A DNA stretch of 64,000 bases from Epichloe hybrida (Eukaryota > Ascomycota > Sordariomycetes > Hypocreales > Clavicipitaceae): positions 3,534,001-3,598,000 of the forward strand of contig JAFEKR010000001.1 in NCBI GenBank assembly GCA_019022495.1. Reading direction: 5' to 3'. Position 1 is the stretch's first letter; each line of letters begins with the position of its first letter. Of this stretch, positions 1 to 11,100 are shown in pieces. The notes under the pieces were generated by a model that ran no database searches, had not been told where the DNA came from, and saw nothing but the letters and a program-made list of their open reading frames with translations. A program made the position numbers and the translations under genes.

Positions 1-291
1 GCCGAGTACGCCAGTCCCGCGGCCTTTGCCGAAAAAGACGCCCAGTCCGGGCTGCACATTGCAGGCAAGCCGTGGTTCGTGGTTGCCACCAAGGCAGATT
101 TACCGGAGACGCAGGCAAATTTCACTGAACTGAAGACGTATCTGTATGGCATCACAAACGGCGAGGTGAAGCATCCGAGCGGCGTGGAAGGGGCGTGGAC
201 GCAAAAGTGCACGGCTATCCCCGTGAGTGCCATTCACGGCCAGGGTGTTGACAGAATCGTGCATTGGACGGTGGGATTGCTGGATGAGTAA
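1..291 (+). CDS. Obg-family GTPase, C-terminal end only (mitochondrial ribosome assembly type)
   Basis: The frame is open from base 1 to the TAA-type stop at 291, giving the last 96 residues; the rest lies outside the window. The G4 specificity motif (VVATKADLP, about residues 26-34 of the fragment) and a G5-like SAIHGQGVD segment near the end are those of translation-factor-class GTPases. The long segment between G4 and G5 and the ending just after the G domain fit Obg/Mtg2, which in fungi associates with the mitochondrial large ribosomal subunit at the inner membrane. It converges on the methyltransferase gene, with 260 bp between the two stops. Family assignment is fairly sure; the exact orthologue cannot be confirmed without the N-terminal Obg fold. 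Confidence 0.75.
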   Translation, partial: AEYASPAAFAEKDAQSGLHIAGKPWFVVATKADLPETQANFTELKTYLYGITNGEVKHPSGVEGAWTQKCTAIPVSAIHGQGVDRIVHWTVGLLDE

Positions 292-551
292 CGGGCTGGG
301 TGGAATGGACGGGTGGAAATTCTGAGTCAGAGAGACCTTCTTCTGGTCAGGTTGGATAGCAATATCTCTGTATGCCTGCCAGAGCTCTTGTACTGCCAAC
401 TTAACTTGTATCATCACTTTTTCTTTTACCATGAAGAAATCAACTTGTGTAAATAAATAAATCAGTCCCTTTACTTTAAACCTGACCCCAACACGATTGA
501 AGCTAAAACCCCGCCAATACATGCAGACATAATTCTCACAATGCCAGCCCA

Positions 552-3266
552 CTAGGCCTCATCGGGGGACGGCAAATCCTCGACATCTACCGCTTCAACA
601 ACTGCCTCGGTAGCCACTTGTTGCTGTCCCTCGTCCTCCCCATCCTCCTTCTCCTCCTTCTCCTCCCGAGCCGGCTGCTCTTTAATCTCCTTCTGGCCCT
701 TTTGTTTATGGAGCGTATTGTTGACGAGGGGCGTGGTATCGTTGAAGATTCTCAGAAGCATAGCCGCGCGGTCCTCCTTGGGAAGCATGAGATTCAGGGA
801 GTGGATGCTCTTCCACAGAGGCAGGGCCATTCTCTCCGTGAACTCGGCGTCGCCGGCCTCGGGCTCGACGCGGAGCACGCAGCAGCCCATGCCCATGTCG
901 CGCACGCGCTCGCCAATCTCGTCAAAGTGCTTCCAGTCGTCGCCGGCGATGCGGGGGAACATCTCGATGAGAAGTCTCCGAAGCGTTTCCTTCTTGCGCA
1001 GGTGGACGACGCGGGGCTCGCCGACGTAGCCTTGGACGATGGGCATGCCCTCGGACTGGATGCGCCAGCGGCATACGTCGGCCGATGGGGCATCCTGCTT
1101 CATGTACATGCGCACGCCGCCGTGGACAAAGCGCACGCCGCGGCCTTCGTTTTCGGTGAGAATGTCGCGGATGAGCGCCGTGGTGTAGTAGATGGCCTTG
1201 GCGGGCTCGCCGAGCTCGTTGCGGACCATGTAGCGATTGTCGGGGAAGCGCGTGGACAGGTTGTAGAACTGCTTGATGTTGACGATGACGGGATGTGATG
1301 GGTTGAGGTACTTGAATGGCTCTTCGGGGGGGCCTGATTTCTTGGGCTGCTTGCTTATCGTCTCGGCGGACTGGACGAGCGGTGCAGGAGTGGCTGCTGA
1401 AGAGGACCCGGCGTCGGTTTTCGCCTTCTTGGTGGCGTGTTGCTCGGCATCCTCCTCATCGAGAGCTCTCTTGTTGCCATTAGCTGTGGCATCGTCCATC
1501 TGAGCGTCCTCTCCGTTGGGCTTGGACTCGGTGTCTTTGGCTCTCTCGGTGGAGGAGGATTCGACGGCGTCGGTAGTGCCAGCAGGCTTCGCCTCAGTCT
1601 TGCCATCGTCTGCCTCTTTTACCGCCTTGTCGCTAGCAATTGCGGCAGCTGGGGCGGCGGCGGCGGTAGCAGCGTTCTTGGGCTGGTTCTCATTCCTGGC
1701 CTTGAAGTCGGTCTTCTTCTCTAGCACGGCAATGAAGAAGCCGCCGGTATCCTGCAGGTGAGGATAGACGCGCATGCAGCGCTCCAGAGGAAGGTCATGG
1801 CAGCCGGTTCCCTCGAGCTTGGGGAACATGGTCTGGGAAACACGTCCGGGGACTACGCCCTCATTCTCTTCTCGGGCAAATTTCTCAACCTCCTCCCACG
1901 TGTCCCACATGCGGCAAGCCTTGTCCATGATCTTCCACTTTCGCATACCGGGTCTTCTGACAAGGTTGGGAAGCTGGTCGCTGCAGTCGAGGATCTCAAC
2001 GTTGCTGGAGCCTCCGCATCGTTCAATAGCAGATGCAACCACCGACTCGTTCTCGACGGGGTTCATGCTGCATGTGGAGTAGACGACTCTGCCGCCGACC
2101 TTGAGCAGCTGAAGAGCCCGAACGAGAATCCTGACTTGAGTAGCGTGCAGGCCGAGAGCGTTTCCGGGCTGCCAGTCCTTCCAGAGGTTGGCATTCTTTC
2201 GCAGAGTGCCGTCCCCGGAGCAAGGAACGTCAGCCAAGATGCGGTCGAACTTGAGATAGGTGGGCTTAGCGTCCGGGTCGGTAGAGGGAAGCTTCAGAGA
2301 CGGAAACTGCGTGGCATCGTGGTTCGTAACGATCAGGTTGGGAGAGCAGAGTCGCTTGAGCTGATGCACCAACATGTGTCCACGCTTGTAATCAGAATCG
2401 TTTGCGATCAAAAGACCAGTCGCGCGCCCGTTGTCGGAAGGGTCAGCCTCCAAATCGGCGTCAATCTCGTCCTGTGTCTCTTCTCCAAGATCCAAACCAT
2501 CCTCCATGGCAAACTTGCGCAGCACCTTGCGCACACGAGCCTCCTCACCTCGGTGAATCATCTCGATGAGCTGAGCGGACTTGCTTCCAGGGGCAGCGCA
2601 CATGTCCAGGACGACCATTCCGGGCCGCAGATCCATCAAGCATGGCGGAATCATGCTCACTACCTCTTGTCTGCTGATATTTCCAACCGTCGTCTCGGAG
2701 ACGAGGAATTTTTGGAAAGCTGAGAAGGGAGGGAACTTGCGCACAACGTTCTTGGGTGTCGTCATCCACCAGGCAAGCTCATCGGGATACCAAGCCACGG
2801 GCTTTGGTGCCTCAACAGGGCGTCCATCTTGATGCTCGATTTTGGATATCTCGGGAATATAGCGTGTCTGTAGGAGTCTCTTGACCGACAGGGCATGGCT
2901 GAAGAGCTGACGTTAGCAGGCGGGAGCACTGAAGGTGAAACATCAGACGCACCCTCGGGAACCGGTGAATCGAAAGCTGTTCGGCAGCTCTCGTCTCAAG
3001 AATTCCCAGTACTGCTGCTTCTCCTCTTCCGAGAGCTGGAGCAGCGTGTCGTAGTACTCTTGGAGCTTCTCGTTGTTCTTATCGAACGGAGCGTAGTCGC
3101 GCCAGCCACCGTTCGCAGACGACGAGTTTCCGCGACCACCGCCGCCGCCACCACGTCGACCCTTGCCCTGCAAATTGACGAACAAGATTTAGCATCTCCC
3201 AAGGACGACGGACGGCATTGGCAGTAGACATTGTGCGCGACTTACCCTGAAGCTTTTCTTGCCCAT
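552..3266 (-). CDS. trm4: tRNA (cytosine-5-)-methyltransferase, Trm4/Ncl1 (NSUN2 type)
   Basis: Makes 5-methylcytosine in tRNA using S-adenosylmethionine, in the nucleus. Three exons on the minus strand: 3266-3246 (MGKKSFR, 21 nt), 3167-2953 and 2898-552, joined in phase to give about 860 residues. The N-terminal exon is Lys/Gly-rich (GKGRRGGGG) and leads into the typical start WRDYAPFDKNNEKLQEYY. The SAM-binding LDMCAAPGSKS lies near residue 178, and the two catalytic Cys motifs are DVPCSGDG (about 302) and YSTCSMNPVEN (about 352). The region around residues 490-600 is low complexity (Ala/Glu/Lys), followed by the conserved C-terminal PUA-like part. The tail is acidic. Start chosen because exon 1 is a typical MGK start followed by a perfect GTAAGT donor. 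Long antisense reading frames across it are shadows. Confidence 0.93.
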
Positions 3267-3632
3267 TCTCGCGGATCAAATGGGGTGCAGTTGAGTTGTC
3301 AGAGGAAAAGTTTCCACCAGAGCTAAGTACGGGAAAAAAAAAAAAAAAAAAAAAAAGTTGGTGAGGTCAAATGTTGTTGCCCCGCCATGGACTTGCACTT
3401 TGCGACAAGCTGCATTGCATTTGCGTGCACGGCCGGCTTTCGGCGGCCCCAATGATCATGTATGTCATTTATGCAGCTTTATTTCCAACTCGACATTCTC
3501 CTGTTTCTGCAGAGCGATGCAGAATTGCAGGATTGCAGGAGTCAAGTTTCCAAAGTTGGGCAATGGAGCATCGGAAATGGTCCGCCATCTGGTAGGTTTG
3601 ATTTAAGTTCTTGTACAATGTATAAATGCTAC
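3267..3632. other. Intergenic, trm4 promoter side / utp21 3' side
   Basis: No gene seen. It carries the trm4 upstream region with an A23 homopolymer at 3334-3356 (T-run on the trm4 strand, a common poly(dA:dT) promoter element in fungi) and the utp21 3' flank. Confidence 0.6.
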
Positions 3633-6600
3633 TTATGTACGAGGGCTCCTCAAGAAACCAACAACGCCGCTACAATAGCCAACTAGATCATCCAATCGGT
3701 TGCACTCCTGTACTTGATGTGCCTTCCACTGCCCCAATGCACCCAGTATGGACTCATTCTCCATCACAACATCAAAGTGTAGGCGCAGAAATACCGTCAT
3801 CCATGCCTGCGCCAACTCGTAATCCTTTCGAATACGTAGCCGGGCAGTGAGTGCTAGGACAAAGTGAAGGAGTTCATTCGACTGCTTATTTCCGTCGCCC
3901 ATGGACAGGGAGCGCAGTTCCAAGTCGGCACTCGAGGGGGACAAGGACTTGAGGTGTTCGATGAACTCATCATCTGTGTCTGGATCAGCATTCGGGACAA
4001 GGTGTGTCACACAATATGATTTGTTTCAAGGACAAGGGGGAAGGGGGGAGAGGGGGGTCGTACAATCGCCAGTTTGCGTTCCTTGACGTAGCTTTGACGA
4101 AAACTGTTCTTCGAATCGAGCCTTGTCCAGCTTCGTGATTCGTGATTTGGAATCGTCCTCTTTGTTCTCGACAACGGCCTCCTGGCCAGGTACCTTGGCA
4201 CCCGACGTTGAAGGGAGAAAGAATGGTGCTTTCTCGGGGAGCTTTGGTGCTTCTGTAGGCTTGTTTCTTTCCTTGATTAAATCGAGATGCAGCAACGTTT
4301 GCCATCTACTTCTCGGCACCAGACTCAATGTTGTCAACTCTGAGCTCAGTTGGTCTAGAGAAGGAGCAATGGTGACATCGTCGACCTCTTCCTTGTCGTC
4401 CTCATAAGCGCCTTCTAGCAAGCCCTCGTTGCCTTCTCCAGAGACCGTTGGTGCAGACACTTGCCCAATCTCTTTCTCTGAAACTTGTCTAGTTGGGACG
4501 TGCTTGAAGAGAGATTTGTTGGTCCATAGGGTAACGCCGGGTTCGTCTTCTAGTGTCGCAGCTAAATACTCGCCGGTGATAGACATGTCGAGCGCAGTGC
4601 ACGGCTTCTCTAAGCGAATAGCATCTATGAGATGACTGGTGGGCAGATCCCATACCCGAACAACACCGTCGTTGGATGCAGCAATCACCCACCGTCCATC
4701 GTGAGAGAAACAGAGGTCATTTATTGACTCTTTTGGGCCCCAAAACTCACGAATGGTCTTCTTCGTCTCCATGTCGACAATTCGTACCGACAAGTCATCG
4801 CAGGCAAATGCCAGTAGATTGTTGGCCGCATGGTATCTGCAAGACGTGGGATATGTCATGGGAGCCCAATCAAGCTGCTCAAGGAGCGTTCCAGTGAGAA
4901 AATCCCAGAACTTGATCTTGCCGTCTGCCGAGCACGAGACAATGTTCTTGTTCATCGCGTCGACGACCACACCCGTCACTGCTTTTGTATGTCTTCCGGT
5001 TCCCGGCAGAAACCTTCGGCCGTTGCTGGCTTGAAAATGGGCAACATCATCAGCCTGCCTGAGCTGCTGGAGCCGTACTTGCCGGGCTTGCGAAGGGGTA
5101 AATTTCGATGGAAACCGTTGCCGGTGAACACCTGATTGCAGGTTGAACATGTCGATTCCTCCACCTTCAGAACCCACGACGGCAAATGTCCCACAAGGAC
5201 TTATAGCCACACTTGACACATTGGTACCGTCTCCAGTCGGAAAAGCCCATCGTCCCGCACGCTTTCGACCCCAGAACCAAGTTCGGGCATGAGGGTCACC
5301 CTTATGCGCAGTCACGACGCTCTCCCATCCAGTCATGCCACTAATTTCTGCATCAACCTTCTTTTTGCTTTCACTGTGACCCTTGTGCCAAATGGGCTGA
5401 TTCCCTGGTATTGCACCGATGCCGCCGTCCCTGTTTAGGGACATGGCGATGCTTGTGATTTCGGGAGCCTTCAAATCTTCAAGTAATGTCGTCGGACCAT
5501 GAGTTAGAGCGTTGGATGACAAGATGCCCACCTTCTTTGCCTTTTTACGCAACTGTCCCTGACTCAATTCGGTGCTTTGGCCATCCCGTCGCAAACTCCA
5601 CCCCCAAAGACTTCTGTCCCGCCCGCCGCTGAGAAGCCATTCGTTTCCACCTTCAGATCCGTCGAAATCTGTGGGTAGGAAATGAAGGCAGTTGACAGGT
5701 CCGGCATGGCCACTTCGTGAATGGAGGATTCGGGGAATGGGGGAGAATGGGGTCGTGTCGAATATCCAGGTTTTCAAGGAATTATCTAGACCACTTGAGA
5801 CGACGACCGGCTGGCCGACCAAGAACTCGATCTTGCTGATTCCACCTCTGACGTTCTTCCCATCACGAGAGGGTGGATTATGTGCACTTCGTAGAACCCC
5901 CATGACCCGACCACCTTTGTTCAAGTCCCAGAATGTAATATCTCCTGTAGCTTGGCTGGCTGTGGCCATGACGCCATCCTTTCTTCCATCATGTCCAGCA
6001 CCCATGCCATCAGTCCTAAAGGAAATGGAGTTGATGGGAGCTTCAAGGCTGCCAGCTTCAATCTCAAGCACAGGTTTGTCGGTGAGAATGTTGGTGATGA
6101 TCAGCGTACCAGAGGAGTATGCAATTGCCATTAGCGATAAGGCCGTAGCGGGTTCCATGCAAGTCACAGAACCACAATCTGGATTCGGAGGTAGAATGGC
6201 GTAAATCAGTTTGCCGGTGCTGATGTTCCAAATTTCCACCCATCCATCCCTGCGGCCAACAAAAACCTTGTTCAGGAACGTCGGCATGCTAATTACACCA
6301 CCGGTGATTTCGTTCCCTCCATTTTTAGCCGTCATGGTCTGAATTGTAGTGTAATGCTCGAGAGTAGCCGTCTTGAAGATCTCGATTCTCGTAATGGCAC
6401 AGGCCACAATCCAGGTTCCGAAGATGAAGACTTGCTGAATCGGTTCGGTGAGATCGGATGGCAGCTCCAGTTGTTGCACTTTCTTGCCTCGTTGGAAGAC
6501 CCAAAACCCTTGAGACTGTCCATCGGACCGGTTTCCCCAAGCCGCATATATCTTTTCCTTCCACGCGAAAGTGGCGGTGATGTTGGCAGGAGTCCGTGGT

Positions 6601-6917
6601 CGGGTCACGAAGACAAGATTAAGACCACGGCGCAAGTCGTACGTTTGAAGGGCTTTGCCCACAGAGGTTGTGATTTGAAATGTCGATTTGCCAAGAGGAA
6701 TGGATGTAAAAGGGACGCTTGTAGGGGAAACCAGGCCAACTGTCTATAATTTGTCTCGAGTTAGCCAAATGATGCTCAAGATCTGTATCAAGCGATCAAA
6801 ACATACCCGAAACGGAGCAAAGATGCGGGATGAGTTTGAGGTAGGCTTGGCAGAAGCAGCCACGGATAAAACCTTCTGGCGCTTTGACAAAGGCCCATCT
6901 GGATTTGAGTGAGGCAT
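3633..6917 (-). CDS. utp21: U3 snoRNA-associated WD-repeat protein Utp21 (WDR36 family)
   Basis: Component of the small-subunit processome (UtpB subcomplex), acting in the nucleolus on 18S rRNA maturation. Three exons: 6917-6807 (37 residues, MPHSNPDGPLSKRQK...), 6743-4064 and 3973-3633. The phases 0 and 1 match exactly and give about 1043 residues. The middle exon has WD40 repeats through both halves, with typical endings such as KIKFWDF, GVVRVWDL and RSLWGWSL. The last exon holds the Utp21-specific C-terminal domain (DEFIEHLKSLSPS, then helical repeats). The junction reads QTGDYDEFIEH, as expected for the family. Start chosen because exon 1 ends CGG|GTATGT and exon 2 begins after TTATAG, restoring a smooth N-terminus. 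Transcribed in the same direction as trm4, 366 bp upstream of it. Confidence 0.93.
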
Positions 6918-8125
6918 CTTTTTCTATCACGATGGGCACACAATGGTCTTCGCTGGCACTCGCTCGTTCCCGGTTGAGTTGGTCTCTACAGGTACAGCCC
7001 ATGCATGCATGATCTTTGCTCGTTCGGAGTCGTGCAGCTAGAAAAAATTGGGCGGTGAAGGCAACATGACAGAATTCTGTCATTTAGTGCCCCCCACTTC
7101 AAGCCCAGAGCCTCTTATCAATTGGATTTGCGTGGAGCCCCGCCCTGCCCCGCCCCGCCAAACTCTCACTTCAGCAAGAGAGCACATGGGCACATCACAT
7201 CTCCTTGAGGACACTCGCGTACCGACCCACTATTTCACCTAATTGAAATTATCAGATTAATGGGACTTTCTATACACTACTAGATCATACTATAATATTT
7301 TAAATTAGATAATCGCGAGCATGTATACAGGATAACTCAGTAGTACATAGAAAGTACCCTTTATTAATTCGGTGAAATAAGTGGATCAGTACGCAAGTGT
7401 AGTCTTATGTACGGTCCTCAAGGAGATGCATATAAAAAGGACATGGGGCCTATTCTGCCGGGATATATGATTAGCCAGGCATGCTATGTGTTCCTGAGGC
7501 TCTGCCCTTGCATTGTTCTTCTACAAGGCTACGTCAGACAATCGTAGTGCATACGGAGTAATACATCTGCGCCAAGATCCGACCGATTCGGAGACCAACC
7601 ATCGCAATGTGGTTCAACACAGATGTTGTGTCTTGTGTGTAGCAGTCTAGCTCATTGCAGCACAGCAGCAAAGCAAAGCACCACAGCCATTGAGTATCAC
7701 CAAACTCGGCGCATGCCCACACCACGCAGGGCTGCCACTACACGCACGCACACCAGACACGACTGGACCAGATACCAGACCAGACACCAGACCGTTCAGT
7801 GACTGACACACAGCGTCCGGGCCCAGATCTTGGCCCAGATCTTGCACCGCCCAGGGATCGGCTAGACTCGCCATCGACCGCATTGTGGATTTTTCAGTAT
7901 TTATTCCCGGCCGTTGGACCATCATCGAGGACGATCAAGGCAAGGGAGCAACTTTATGTACCTAACCAGGACCGTAAGTAAAATGGACCAGCTGGATCCT
8001 CCTCGCCGCTTCCCGCCTCCCGCTTCCCGCTTTGCAGCAGACTTCCTCCAACCAGCCAGATTGACTTTTTTCTGCTGGGAGCCCCCAATCCATCGAGCCC
8101 GCCCATCCACCAACCCACGGCCACC
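6918..8125. promoter_or_regulatory. Divergent promoter region between utp21 and vip1
   Basis: About 1.2 kb with no gene recognised. It must hold both promoters. It contains the MITE-like palindrome at 7198-7428, a TATAAAAAG string just after it (about 7431), and a short CCAGACCAGA-type direct repeat near 7770-7795. The vip1 start has a strong context (CCACCATGG at 8121). Confidence 0.5.
7198..7428. mobile_element. MITE-like inverted-repeat element
   Basis: About 231 bp, AT-rich in the centre, with perfect 15-bp terminal inverted repeats (CATCTCCTTGAGGAC at 7198-7212, its complement at 7414-7428). Imperfect pairing continues inward for about 100 nt on each side: GCGTAC, CCACT(T)ATTTCACC and ACTTTCTAT all occur on both arms. 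The right arm has about 12 extra bases (CGTACATAAGAC) just inside the terminus. No protein is encoded and no clear target-site duplication is visible. The structure fits a non-autonomous DNA transposon or a fold-back element. Confidence 0.6.
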
Positions 8126-11100
8126 ATGGAGTCTTCCGAATCGAGTTCTTGCTTTTTTTCTGACCAACAGCCTTCATCATTGCATCAATCCTCAGCGGCG
8201 GGTCCTTCCCACTATCAAACCTACTCCCGCAAAACTTCGTCTTCGTCCACCGCCGCTTCCAGCACAACTCAACCTAGCCGCTATGTTGATTCTAGCCCGC
8301 CGGGTAGCTACTCCGAACGATCTGTCCAGTCTGCTGCCTCTGCCTCTGCCTATGCTTCTCAGTCAGCTCCAATTCCCGTCGTAAAAGCTGCCCGGTCTAA
8401 TCATTCTCGAAACCATTCCGCTGTGTCAGACACCGGCAGCGACGTTTTGGTCTTTGGTAAGCTGCAAGCCTCGTCAGCTCGCTCGGATTCTCTGCGAATC
8501 TATGGATCTGCCACCTTTGATACTTTACTTACACGCCGTTGTCAGATTCTGCCTTTGTTGCGCAATCATCCCTGTCTGATGTTCAAACAAGACGCTTATC
8601 AAGCACATCCATCTATTCGCTCGCCTCGGCGCGAGCTATCCTCAATTCCTCGTCCTCTGCCCACGGGTCTGATCCTGGGGCACCCCCTCGCTCCGTATCC
8701 GGTCTCATGTCGTCGAACAAAAGAGGAAACGCCGGCACGCTGTCAGAGCCTGGCCTGTCCAATGTAACCGTAACAACCTCTTCGCCAAGTGGACCAACGA
8801 CCAACGGCCAACACAACCTCACAACAAGAGACCCACACTCACAGCCGCTCGATTTGATGAGGAGGAATCAACGAACCGATGCGAACGTGCGCACACAGCC
8901 TGACCGATCTCGAAGCAGAGCGAAGAGACGTTTCAGCGGCAGCACCGCCACAAGCACTCATAGCCAAGGCAGTGATCGTGGTACGTATCGCGAAAAGGAA
9001 GAAGGTACTTTCATATTGACGTGGCCGAAAAGTATTCCTCGCCCGTTTGCATTCTGACTAGTTGTTTAGCAAAACCTGCCCCGTGGGGCACCATTGGTAT
9101 ATGTGCTTTAGATATCAAGGCGAGAAGCAAGCCCAGCAGACACATACTGAACCGACTTATTGCAAACCGGGATTTCGATGTTGTAGTTTTTGGGGACAAG
9201 GTCATCCTTGATGAAGGTTCGTCAGTCGCATTGTTTGACCCTGTACCCTGTCATCCTGTCTCAATGAGAAAGGAATGAAAAATTGTACGATTTACTGACG
9301 CGTTGTGTTGTTGTGCGTAGAGGTTGAGAACTGGCCCATGTGGTAAGCCGAACAAAATCTGCCCCCCCCCCCCATCGGTAAACATAAAAAGCATAGCAGC
9401 ACAAGTTGACTAACCTGAGACTAGCGACTACCTGATATCCTTCTACTCAGACGGTTTTCCCCTACAAAAGGCCATCGCATACGTGAAAGCCAGAAAGCCA
9501 TTCTGTGTAAATGACGTCCCCATGCAACAGATTCTTTGGGATAGGCGAGTGTGCCTTCACCTCCTTGATCAAATTCAAGTCCGAACTCCAAAGCGTTTAG
9601 AAGTCAGTCGTGACGGCGGACCACAGGTGCTCACGCCAGAGATGGTGAAACACATCAAAGATATCTCTGGCATATCTATCCAGTCCATCAACTCGACAAC
9701 TGCAAAGCGGCCTGAGAAGGTAGAGCTGCTTGATGATGGTGACACGCTGAGCGTTGATGGTGCCATCCTCAAGAAACCGTTCGTGGAGAAGCCGACCAGC
9801 GGCGAGGACCACAACATCATCATCTACTTCGCTAAGAGCACTGGGGGTGGTGCCCGTAAGCTGTTCCGCAAAATCGGCAACAAAAGCTCCGATTATGTCC
9901 CCGATCTGAGCATTCCACGAGCAATCACTGAGCCTGATGGAAGCTACGTTTATGAGAGTTTCATGCAAGTGGACAATGCTGAAGATGTCAAAGCCTACAC
10001 CGTTGGACCAAATTACTGTCACGCCGAGACCCGCAAGTCTCCAGTTGTCGATGGCGTCGTGAGGCGCAATACTCATGGAAAAGAAATTCGATATGTCACT
10101 AGTCTGAGTGCGGAAGAACGTGGCATGGCAAGCAGGATTTCGACCACGTTCGGCCAGCGGGTATGTGGCTTCGATCTTCTCAGGGCCGCCGGCAAAAGTT
10201 ATGTCATTGATGTGAATGGCTGGAGTTTCGTCAAGGACAATGACGACTACTATGAACACTGCGCCAACATCCTCCGAGAGCTTTTTGTGAAGGAAAAACT
10301 TCGACGGGACGAGGCTGTACCACCACCGCTGCCCTCTCCAGAGACGACAGAAGTCGACCCAATGTCTCGAACGTCTCAACATGTACAGGAACAGGAACAG
10401 GAACAGCGGTCACAACCTGCGACATCAAGCGACAGCTCTTCCCAGGGTCAGACCAGCACCGATCGACAAAGTGGCAGCGCCAAGCCCAGAAACGTGGGCG
10501 ATGTGTCATCACCACGTTCAGAAAGCACGTTCACTTCTGCCCTCCCAAGCACTGCAACCAGCCCTCTACTTCCACCTCCGGTGGACCTTTCACTGCCCGT
10601 CACTATCACTGCTGCGTCCTCTGTTCAATCCGAGGTCAACCCTGTTACGCCAACCCAAGCACCGAGTGAAGAGGCAGCGGCAGCACCTCCCCCACCTCCC
10701 AAACACTCATGGAAACTGAAGGGCATGGTCTCCGTCATTCGGCACGCCGACCGCACACCCAAACAGAAATACAAGTTCACCTTCCATACTGAACCTTTTA
10801 TTGCTCTCCTCAAAGGCCACCAGGAAGAGGTTCTTCTAATAGGAGAGGCTGCTCTTGCCAGTGTGATACAAGCTGTCGATTTGGCTTACGAAGCTGGTGA
10901 TGAGGATCGCGGGAAGCTCAAGGCTCTTCGTAATGTGCTGGTGAAGAAAGGAAGCTGGGCAGGCACCAAGATTCAGATCAAGCCAATGTTTCGGAAGAAA
11001 AAGACCGGTCACCCTCCCACCGTTTCCGAAGCGCCTATCATCAAGGAGCGTGTAGATCCAGGGATTCAAGCAGAAGCTTCAGCGGACGCGAGCTCTGGGA

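Noticed and set aside
618..1298. 226-residue plus-strand frame opposite trm4
   Set aside because: It lies wholly antisense to the conserved methyltransferase exon and has no domain; it is a compositional shadow.
1758..2723. 321-residue plus-strand frame opposite trm4
   Set aside because: Antisense to the catalytic region of Trm4, no family resemblance.
9597..10382. 261-residue minus-strand frame opposite vip1
   Set aside because: Antisense to the Vip1 kinase domain, no recognisable motif.
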